From: Cristatella mucedo | Taxonomy: Eukaryota; Bryozoa; Phylactolaemata; Cristatellidae | Length of the DNA: 64,000 bases | Reading direction: 5' to 3' | NCBI GenBank assembly: GCA_009760855.2 | Contig: WPIO01000014.1 | Location: 312,001 to 376,000 of the forward strand | Shown: positions 47,301-58,800 of the stretch, in pieces | Position numbering within the stretch: position 1 is the stretch's first letter | Layout of the letters: every line of letters starts with the position of its first letter | Position numbers and translations under genes: made by a program | Notes under the pieces: generated by a model | Told to the model about the DNA's origin: nothing | Seen by the model: only the letters and a program-made list of their open reading frames with translations | Databases searched by the model: none

Positions 47301-50300
47301 TGAAGACCAGCCTTGCAGCCATATTCATAGTCAGCTGCAGTGGCCTAATAGCTTTCTTTGGTAGCCCAGCCAAAAGAGAATTACAATAATCAAGCCGAGA
47401 CAGAACTAACGAGCTAGTTAAATTTTTTACAAGCAACTGTGGGAGACAGCTTCTAATCTTGGATAGGGATCGGACGTGATGGCTAGCTTTAGAAGCAGTC
47501 TTCTGAATGAAGCTTTTAAAATCGAGGCAGCTGTCGAAAACGACACCTAAATTTCGAGCACGTGGTGATGGTCGCACAAGAGCATCACCTATTAGAAGAG
47601 CAAAGCCTTTTAATCCAGCCACACACTTAGGGTGTCCTATGAGAAGCAGTTCGGTTTTATCGTCATTTAATTTCAGGAAGTTTTCCGACATCCAGGATTG
47701 AATATCGGCAAGGCAAGCATTCAGTTTCTCAGTTGCTGCAGCAGCAGATTCCGACGGTTTAAATGACAAATACAACTGAGTATCGTCAGCATAAAAGTGA
47801 TATCCTATTCCATGGGCCTTAATCCTTTTCCCGGAAGTTGTGTATAAATGGAGAACAGCAAGGAACCAAGTACAGACCCTTGAGGGACTCCACAGGTGAC
47901 CCTTCTCGTGTGTGAGACCAGACCCCTGTGGTCCGAGTATATGCAGGCCGGTACAGCTCCTTTCGTAAACAGCTGTCAAACCACAGTCAGATGGTGGATT
48001 CACCATCGGGGTCGGCCAAAACACAGCCGTGGGCGAGGAGGGGGATGCAGTGGGGAGAGAGGGGCGAGTGAAGTCGTGCTCCCTCTGCTCTGTAGTAGAA
48101 TAAACTGTTGGTGTTGGTTCTGTGCGGGCGTTCTTCGTGCAAGGCGTTCTTCGTGCAAGTCGCATCGAAGCACAACCCCCACACGACATGGATTGAATAC
48201 GATCAGACAAGTACGATTTAAACCATGCCAGTGCTTCTTCTGCCAGACCGATCGTTGTTCTCAATCGTTCAAGCAGAACATCGTGATCAATGGTGTCGAA
48301 GGCAGTAGACAGAGCTAGCAGAGCTAGGGCAGTGACATATCTAAGAACAAGATAGAAGAATATACTTTGGGGCTGATTCATGTTATCGATTTACATTATA
48401 TTCATAAATCTCGAAACGATAATCACTCCTAAATCTTGTGTGGTCATTTTTGAATAACTTCAGCACTAAAATATTTTAAATTTGATCACTTGGTAATTGG
48501 CCTATCTAAATTTAAACCAAAAGATGCTAAACTGTCAGTGCTTTCATTGGAAATTGGTACATTCCAATTTAAGACTCACTTGCTCCCGCATAAACATAGT
48601 TTGAGGGAAACAATCGCCATTTTCTATATTTTTGAGGCATAAGCAAATAGAAAAATGCACCTAATACAACAAATTGTGACATAGTGTTGCTTATAATCTC
48701 TTGTTTTAACGTTCTTACTTTATTCCATCCGAAGTCGCATGTTTATTGTTTGTATGATAGTAAGTTTAAACATATAGCCGTGAGTTGGCTTGCGAGAAGT
48801 TCCAATTGTGATCCCAAAACTAATACAGTGCACGCATGTTTACATAACGACGTCAGCACAAAAACTGGTCTATTTTTAACATACAAGGACTAAAATCTGC
48901 ATATAATGATAAGGCTGCACGCCTTAAAATATATCGTCCATTGCTGACTTACCGTATCCTATCAGATAGTAAATTATTCGCTTGGATGCATTCTCTGAAT
49001 TAAAGACAGCGACCACCTTGAGATAAAGATGAAGCCCTTCGCATAGCATCCAAAAGAAAGCAGTCATGTAAAAAAAGTGAAGCATGGCTGCAATCACCGT
49101 GCACGTGATCTGAAAAATAATTCATGTACGAGTTTGCTTTGCACCGATCATGATGAAAATATTCGTCTGTGCAGTGACGAGCCAACATATCGTCTCGCAC
49201 AGAAAATATAGTGGAAATTCACTTTGAGTTTACTGCCTCAGCTGAGCATGTAGCTGACTAAGCAGTGCATATCAAAATAAGAGGTTAAGCTTAAGACCAG
49301 CTTGGAAGAATAGCTAAGTTGTCAATAATACTTGATGATAACATCGCAACTAATTCCCTAGGGAATACTAAAAGTACAAGTTAAGAAGTACGTGCCCGAC
49401 GGTCTGGCATGTGCTGTACCGGCCTACCATTTCTACCAGTACACTCACCGCGTCTGAAGTCAGATTAATCCCAGATATGTGCGTCACCTGTGCAACACCG
49501 AGAGATACCACCAGGTTCATATGAATGATTTTCTTATCAGTTTTCAGATTACTGTAAAAAAATAATCGCCATGGCATCTTTAATAAACTACACTGGGATA
49601 GCTATTTACTTGGAATTCAATTTGCACAATTCAGATGCCAGGCCATCAATTTAATTTGCAAGTTGGAATTTCAATAAATTACTTAGAAACTTGGATACAA
49701 CAAATATTTTATAGGCTAACTTGCAAAAGACAAAGCTGTTGGAAAAGGATTTGGAATTCCTGACGAATTCCGCATAAAGCAATAAATCTCAATACAAACC
49801 GTTTATAAACCGGATGTCAACTGAAGCAACATATCGAAAAATCAAACAATTTACCGATCTCTGTATCATATATGTATGCCTGTATCTCAACTTATAAAAT
49901 CTTGTTAGATCAAGGTGCATGTGTGCAGCTTGTTGAGGTGCATGCTTGTGATTTGTATACAGTTTTATTTTCAGTGTAACTTTGTGCCGTGTAAATTGCA
50001 TAACTAGGCAAACACATCACCGATTAAAGTAATATTTGAAATGTGAGTTCAACTCTGCTACATTTTGCTATAAATTTCATCAAACGACCTGGAGCTTCAT
50101 TTTCTGCAATTATGGACCCTATATAGAAAAACTTGTGAGACCAAAATTTGAAGTAACCTAGCCTCATGTCATACAAACAGAGCTAAACTCACATTTTAAA
50201 ATTTCACTCTAACACGTTAACTATTAGCTGAATTATGGAATTGCAAGGCATCTTGCTACACTGAAAATTATGCTGAAAAAAATTACAAGCATGAACCTCA

Positions 50301-51704
50301 ACAAGCTTCACGCAAATACCTTGATTTGCCAATGTTAAATAAGTTGGGACACAAATCGCATACGATTCAAAGATCAGCACAATTTTACTTTAGATATTTT
50401 ACTTCCGAATTACATCCAGGCTAAGCAGTTTTAATACTCATTTTTCCTTTGTCTGGAAGTCATCAGAACTTTTGATCCAAATTCTGACATCCCTATCTTT
50501 TGGAATGTAATGTATCTCCGTCTGTAACTCCACAAAGTCATAAAGACTATGTGGGTGTTAAGCAGGATAATTTGTATAGCGCACTCGCAGCCTCAGCGGC
50601 TATCGGTACGCATTCGGTACCCAACAGACTTCGTCTCACACAACAAAGAGAAAGTGGGAAGCATAGCAGAGTTAGGAGAGCAGTTAAGGCAGTGAGTAGC
50701 ATGAAAGTAGAAGCTCAGGACTGCTGAAAAGGATGAGCCATAGTCGGCAGCAGAAGAGTAGTTATCGTTGCGTAAGAATTGTGGAAGCGAGTTCCGCAGT
50801 CTAGGACCTGCAGAGCTAAAGCTTCTGTCGCCAACGGTATTTAAGCGGAGGAATGGAACAGGTAATTTATTGTCCACACAGGACCTGAGGGCGCGAACAG
50901 GCTTAAACTGGTGCAGCAGTTCAGCTTCAAAGGTAGCCTATGCAGATATTCGTTAGTCTGACCAATTTAACAAGTATTTTTTTGACATTCCCTCACAGAT
51001 CGTGAAAGCCTTCTTTGGAAAAACTGCACAGGCTAGTATCAGGCAGAAATCAAGAAGAAAAGAAACAATTTAAATGTATAGTAATAAATGGGATATGGCA
51101 ACCTCAGGAAAAGTCTGGCCTCTATATATCGCAGTGACACTGCTCTGACAAAGACCACTTAATTTTGGAATGTAGAAAATACTGTCACCTGCAAAACAGC
51201 ATAAAAGCCATCAGGACTATGGACAAATTCATGATTTTGGTGACATGCTTAAGTTTTGTTTCGATCTTGTTATTTATAACCAAACAGCAGTAAACAATCA
51301 TGGAGAACTCGAGCATCCCTTTCTAAGGCCGGTCCCAGGGTCTGGCAACCTAGCCGGCGAGCCCATCGCACTCATGGGAAATCTCGCAGTTCTTTCTCAA
51401 TGTAGCACAGTCTTCATAGGAAGAGACATGGAAGAAGTACTCCAAAAAGTTTCAATTATTGTATGAATAAGTGGGCATAGATTAAATTAAATTAAATCTC
51501 TATTAAATTTAATTTTCAATTACGCAGTAGCATTTTCATCATCACTTGCAGTTTATATTCAAGCAAGCTCTGATACTACCACTGGTCAACCTCGGCAAGC
51601 AAATCGCCTACCCTCCGTTTACGGAACCGTGGACTTACTTTAGAATAAGTTGGTTTTCATAGCAGTTATTAATCTCAGCTGTGAGAGCTAATATTTTACT
51701 TTGC

Positions 51705-51758
<54 letters not shown>

Positions 51759-54700
51759 ATTCAGGTGCTCGCTTTCCCTTGGTCCGCTCCGACTGGCGAA
51801 TCAGTAGTGAGCTCCGTTTATAGAACGCACTGGCGGGACATATCTCCTTTAAAATTATCTAGGTAAATTTTTCTATCCTTTTCTGGTTAAAGTCTTGATA
51901 TAGTTGCACTTAGCAAAAGCAAAAAACGCAATAATGTTGAGCCAGCACTGATGTAAAGAGAATCAATGAAATATATATAATCAACCGGGACAATTCCTTC
52001 GACCGCGAAGTGTTCACTTTTTCGTAAAGTCGAGAGAAAACGCCCGAGAGCTAGCGTGCCGCGTCCCCCTCGTAGTTAAAACATTGGCAGATTCCAATAC
52101 CTAAGGTGATCCAGCCGAGCCACTTTCCCTCCTGCAGGTTTTAAGCCGGACAAGGCGTTGTAAGGTTGAGCGAGTCCAGCGAACGATGCATTCGATCGAA
52201 GGCTACGATGGCTCGTTAGAAGTTTAAGCATGCATGAGCTCTATGGGCTCTTGTAGCTATTCTTCGTGCATGCTCTCTCCCCAACGTAATCACAGTCGCA
52301 CAAACAAGTGATTGTTGGTCAATCTCCGAGCCATATTAATTTGATTTCTAAGCGATAAGACCGGCTCTTTTTAATAACCGAAGCTTCTCCTGACTCCGGC
52401 ATTACACTATACAGTCATTGCATGATGAGGCAGCGTTATAACAGCCCTACAAGATTGGGCAGCATGGGTGAAAACGGTTCATACTCTCCCTCTTGCTGAT
52501 GTGATTTCCAAGCACAATATAGGCTTTCACTTCTATGCGGATGATACTCAGTTGTACCTTTGCTTTGATCCCTCCCAGCCTTCGAGCACCTCGAACTCTC
52601 TCAACTCACTTGCTGGTTGTATTGATGACATCCGCACGTGGATGGCAGCAACTCTTCTACAACTAAGCGATGATAAAACTAACTTACTAGTTATGGGCAA
52701 ACCCAGTGTGATTCAGAAATTGGAAATGCTGTCGCTCAAAATTGGCTCCACCAGCATATCTCCTGTTGAATCAGCTCAAGTCTAGGGTGTCATGTTCCAA
52801 AGTGACCTCTCGTTAGACGACCACATCAGCTCCACAGTCAAATCTGCCTACTTTCAGCTACACAACATTGCTAACATTCGGGCTTGCTTAGATAAGGATA
52901 ACACATAACAGTGCTAAAATTCGGGCTTGTTTAGATAAGGATACCACGTCTAAGTTGGTCCATGCATTTGTGATATCCCGTCTTGACTTCTGTAACTCAC
53001 TGCTTGCTGGCCTACCGGCATGTGCAATCAAGAGATTACAGGTGGTGGAACACTCCGCAGCTATAGGCTGGTCTGTCGTAAGCCTCGCAGTTGCCAGATC
53101 ACACCACTTCTCGCCGACCTGCACTGGCTACCAGTCAAGCAACGGATTGACTTTAAGGTATAGTCGCTCACTTTTAGGTCACTTCATTCTATGGCTCCAG
53201 CCTATCTTTCAGAGATACTACCCCATCAGGCAAAGCATCGTACCACCTGCTTTTAGGAATCCAACAGGTTACCAATACCTCGTTCAAACCTTAAATCCTT
53301 TGGAGACCGTGCATTTAGTTCGTATGCTCCCAAAGCCTGGAACTCCCTCCCGACCTGCATCAGAACATCCCGTGACTTGACCACATTAAAAAGGAACCTA
53401 AAAAAACACCTATTTAGGACAGCATTTAGCGGGTCCCTGTGATTCGTCCTTGATGTGCTTATGCGTGCTGACACTGTGCATGCTGCCACTAACCACATTC
53501 GCATGCTGACCCTGTGCATGTCACCCCTAACCATATTATTCATTTTGTTTGTTTTTCAAGCATGATTTTACTTACCATTCAATTGCATTTCACTTTGCAG
53601 CAAATGTAAAGCGCCTAGAGAGAGATTAAGTTCTCTGAGGGCGCTTTATCAAGTGAATTATTATTATTATTCATGTTTATCAAGGATGATATTACTCACC
53701 ATTAAATGGTGCTTCCCTTGCAGCAAATGTAAAGCGCCTAGAAAGAGATTGAGTTCTCTGAGGGCGCTTTATCAAGTGCATTAATATTATTATTATTATT
53801 GAAAAGACTCCCATGCTAATCAGCAGTGACACTAAGCATGTGTGACGGCACATTATTGACGTATTAGCATGAGTGACGTTTACTCACAGCAACTTGACAG
53901 TCACCAGAGATAAGCAGGTAGCTTACTTGAGATACAGCAGTACTCCGAAGGTAGCAATGAGGCAAGCAACTGAAATGCCGCATCCTATGTAGGAGATGTA
54001 AGTGAGCGCAGTGGCAGTGTAGCCGTCCGGTTCGTAGTTGTCCACCCTCATGAGTACGGCAAAGCTCGTCAGGTGATTGCAGTGACACTCCACCTCAGCA
54101 CTAGCTGCTACTGTGAGGCATCCGTCAGTAGACCATTGCCTAAAAGCCAGACGGTAGACGCGTGCTGGCCAGATATACAATGAATGCAACTTTTCGATGC
54201 GATTGACGTCGGCTCGGTAGTCTCATTTGATGCTTGCAGGTCCATTGCTTTGATTGTTCAGCCAGCTCGCAGCAGCGCACGAACTGGTTAACGAGTTGCT
54301 GCATTTGATTTATCTTGCCTAAGCTTGTTGCAGATATCAATGCAGTCTTTAATTATGCAAAGTGATTACTATCGGCAGCATCGCTGACCTAGATGGAGCC
54401 ACACGTTCGGAGGAGCACTGCTTTGGGCTGGGCTACGTTTAAAAAAAAATGATGCAGATCTTGGAAGTCTTCACGAACTCTTTTATTTTAATTGCCAACG
54501 TCGCTTGTCGAAAAATTCAGCCAGTTGTAATTAATCAGCCTTCAACTGAATGAGCTACGGTGGCTATTCAGAGAGCAATGAATTTAGTTCAAGGCACTCC
54601 ATGCCATCTATAAATGCAATCGGCAGACTCTGTTCGAACTAACTATCATGGTTCAGGACGGCAATCCATCTATTTACAATCTGCATTCTCACACATCGGC

Positions 54701-55737
54701 TTTAGCAATATAAAAGTAATCGGAATATAAACTTTCCACATTACGCCGTACGAGAACCAAATATCTATCCAGGAATTTTACAACTCAATGATAGTGAAAC
54801 AATAACCAAGAGTATATGACAAGAAAGGTATCGTGCTTGGACACGCACACAAAGCAAAACTCACAAGTATCATGCTTAGAAGTGCCTGCAAAAGTATAAT
54901 GAAATGCGCTCGTGGCCATCGTTTGGTAGGAATCCATGGTTAGTAACATTCACTGAATCGTGCACAGGTAAGCACGCAAAGCACACAGGAACGAAAAGGA
55001 CAATTTCACTAGAGCGCAGGAAAAGCTGCTCGGAACAGATGCACGAGACTTGGATGATGAAAAGTCAGTGCAGGTAGTGACAGGAACCAGAAGCAAGTCC
55101 CACAAGATTTCAGTTTAGTCCGAGAAACAACATGACGATTGTACACCGCAAAGCTGGCGATGCGAGTGCACACTGGAAGAGGACCGAGGAGGTCGGACAG
55201 GTCAAAGCAAGTGAAGCCACCTGTAGGCCAGAGAGAAGATTGCTCAGTGTATTCGATGCTTTATAGCGAGTAAATGAAGCTCAGAAGAAGTGGTCTGCAT
55301 TTGCAACTATACCGTTGATGACAGACTGACCCGAGCAGCTCAGTTTGGCACCCACTTGCAGCCGATTATGAGCATAGCACGACTACAGCAAAATAAGGAA
55401 TTACATAAGTTTAGACACAATATCTCGAGTCCATGAACTAGCTCGGCGGTCTGCTCTTGTCTAAGCAGGCCCTGATTTTGGAAGTTTCCTCAGCTGAAAG
55501 AGTCGACCGACTTGGCATACGAAGATTACGACAAGACTAGGTGGTTGTTTCGTGAACCAATCTTGAGGGCACGGTCTTCCAACTTTTGAGTGACACTATG
55601 CTTGAGCATAACTATTAGATTGTTTTCATCGTCGCTAAGCTTGAGGAACTTAGTGGCTTGAAATGCAAATGTCATCGATGCAGGCTGCACGTTAAATAAA
55701 TGAGTCGAATGCAAGCAAAGCTGAGAAGGGTCAAGGG

Positions 55738-55810
<73 letters not shown>

Positions 55811-58800
55811 CGTTAAAGCTGACTGTTATCTGGGTAGGGGTGAAAGCCAAGATTGTTTTTGGTAATGACTCAGCCCGTGGGAGGGTATAGATTGGAAAAA
55901 GGAAGGCTTATGGTCCAACCTCGAGGTACCCCAAACTTCAAGGCTTCCAGAGAACTGACAGTCATTGACATATTGACATCTACACTCAGACATCTCTTGC
56001 TGAGATAAAACCTAACCCAGTTCAACCCTGTTGCAATGATACCTAGGAATGTCGAGAGGCACTCCTCAAGGACCTTGTGGCCAATCGGGTCACATCATGG
56101 GGCGAGATCTAGGAGAACTAGAAGAGAGACCCCACCCTGATAAGCATTCATCAGAAAGTCACCGCAGCCCCCTCCCCCGAAGCTGGGCAGTTCTGGAGTC
56201 TTGTGCCACTCTAAATTTCGATCGCAACTCACTGGCCATAACTGATTAGCTTCTCTGACCTTTAAGCTGCTGGGCCACCGCTCGTTCATATGCCCTGAAA
56301 AGGAATGAGAGCAGGAAGACTGGACACAACCTACTTAGGCTCTCATGATTGATTGGATTTTTAATGAGCAGCCAAAGTACAGTTGTTTTAATAGAGGTAT
56401 AGACTTCACAGGCGACTAGAGACATAAGAATAATATTGAGTATGGCAGGGGAAAATATCTACCTACCTCATAAAGAGAACTGTTGGGACAGGTTCAAGAG
56501 GACTAGCTGTTTTTGTAGCCCGTAAGACCAATTTAGCGACAATTTTAGTCAAGACAGCCATTAAGGAAGAGAGAAGGAAGAGACCACGCCTTAATGTCCT
56601 ATGCGCCAAAAGCCTTCAAATCTGTGTCTACTGACATTCAGACATCTCCTACTCGAAGACAATCAAGCGAAGCTAAATTCCAACCTATTCTTCAAAGCTT
56701 TTGCTTTTTTTGCTTTTGCGATGCAATTCGTCCTTTTTATGAGGCCATATGTACCAAAATTATGTATTGTATAATCATTAGCTAGTCAATAAGCTTATTT
56801 TTCAAGAAAATGAGAAGTGCTTCAATAGAGATTTAGTGCTCCTAGAATGTTGTACACAGTTTTTAATTATAATCTTATATACTCTCTCTCTCTCCAGATG
56901 GGGGCTCCCAATTTTTCTTTTAGCTGGAGTTCCACACTGGCTATCTTTTTGTAAACGAGGCAATCAAATTTTGCAGGGGCTTTTGATTTATAAATGTGAC
57001 AAGAAAATACAGTGACTTTAAATGTACAGGATTCTAACTAGCTCACGTATGTTAGAGAACTCATTGGCAATCGCTTACAATATTACTCATCTCCAATGCA
57101 AGAGACGGTCGATGCGATTCTAAAAATATTTGGAAGCCATTAAAAAAAAGGAATTTAATGCATATGTGCACACGATGAGTCTGTAAACCTGCACATGTAT
57201 GCCTGTATCTACGTGTATGTCCGTTACTTCGGACATCCATCGCTAAATGGTGTGCCCTAAGATTGCCACGTTACTAGATTGGTAAACGCACACAAAACAT
57301 TTCACTTGCTTTTTATCGATTTACAAAAATCCAAATGACTGCATAACAGTGGAACTTACTCTGCAGTCACGTTCCAAAACACACATGTTGCACTCATGTT
57401 AGATCCGACGCCCGTGCTGTTATAGGCCATTCTGACGACGACCTGCTCTGACAGAATCGTGTTGGGTGCCATTACGTTAGTTCGAATTGACAGCACACCC
57501 GGCAATAGGGTGCCGTTGAGCGTACTACAAAACAATGAGACCTTGGATTAGATGGCGAAAAAAGAGCAAACGATCCACTGAGCTCATCCAACCCTGCGAC
57601 ATGACGAAATATATTACCGACCTGCTCCGGTTTGAAACTTCTGATGAGCTCAAGGCAGACGTAAAGTTTTCTAGCTGAATAGCAGCTGCGGTGACTGGTG
57701 ATCCAGCTAAGCAAATGCAAGACACAGCACGTTGTTTGAATAAGCTACTTGCAAGAAAAAAGCTGTGCGACCAACTTGGATGCAGCTCTGACCTACCAGC
57801 AGCAGCGAATACTTCAGCTGGGATCGTTAAAGACGTCGGCGCCGTCAAGGAGAGTGAGTCAAATGTTAAAAGCACTGGACTGCTTCGATTTGACGATATT
57901 GTGATGACTTGCATGACTATAAAGAGCAGAGGGCATGTACTATATGTCTGGCCACACGGCAACCTAAATAACATATGAAACGTGCATGCATGCACCGGTA
58001 GTAGCTAAGTACTGCTAGAATATGATGAACATCGTAATAAGTAGGAAACAGATCATGCCCGGTTGGGTAATATCTGATCGTCCTTGAACAGCTAAAGATT
58101 CGCCCATAAGACTAGTTTAGTCTAATCGGCTCATCTCACGCACCCACTATTTCTTTCTGTCATTGTTTCCTGCTTAACCTCCACCCTCTCGTCTGACTCT
58201 GCATTATTTCAGCCTTTTGTCTGGCTTTTCTATCCCATCTTTTCTCCCCCTCTCTCTCTCCTTTCTTCTCTCTTAAAATCCGTCCTCTTCAATGTCTGTA
58301 CCCTCTCATCCAGCTCTAACGTTATTCAGAGGTGTTATAGTTAAGGATACATAAATCAGGTCTAACTAGGCTTGCTGTCGGTGACACTCATGCATAAAAA
58401 GACTCACTAAGTAAAAGAAATGCCCCTCGCAATGAACCAGGCTGACCATGCTGGTCTGACTAATTAACAGCATTTCTGGGGTTGGCAGAGCTTCTGTGAA
58501 AGGTTGGGAAAGCTCGGATTTGCTAAACCATTATTTACTAGCTATCTGCAACTATGCTGCCTCATTGCTGCCAGATAATTCTGATAAAATTGACCTACTT
58601 ACAGCTTAGAGGCATGTACAATCTTGTATCCAGAGTTGCATAAATCTCGCATGCTTATGGTACACAGATTATTTGTTTTCATCAGTCATGCAAGAACCAT
58701 CAAAGAGGTTATGTCTGCTGCTGCTTCTGCAATATATCTCCTCTGTGACCACGCAAAAGCAAAAAGACTAACCGAGTGCTAGAATAAAGCTTTCTATAGT

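Larger units (their letters stand above)
43770..48952 (-). other. Receptor intron between TM3 and TM4 exons
   Basis: A 5.2-kb intron holding a LINE A copy with a nested SINE-2 (43815-44715) and the inverted LINE B pair (45838-48345). Between 44.8 and 45.8 kb and from 48.35 to 48.95 kb I see nothing recognisable. Confidence 0.8.
49552..53926 (-). other. Receptor intron between TM1 and TM2 exons
   Basis: A 4.4-kb intron with LINE B (50500-50935), (TTAAA)n-like and (TA)n tracts, and LINE A (52468-53802). 49.6-50.4 kb and 51.0-51.5 kb are AT-rich with nothing recognisable. Confidence 0.75.
54140..57359 (-). other. Receptor intron between GAIN and GPS exons
   Basis: A 3.2-kb intron with diverged LINE A pieces (55440-56050 and 56585-56880) and a (TA)n(TG)n tract. 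54.2-55.4 kb shows nothing recognisable. Confidence 0.75.

Noticed and set aside
47002-48381. Single 459-codon minus-strand gene
   Set aside because: It is a 5'-truncated LINE B reverse transcriptase with a foreign insert that happens to stay in frame; not a host gene.
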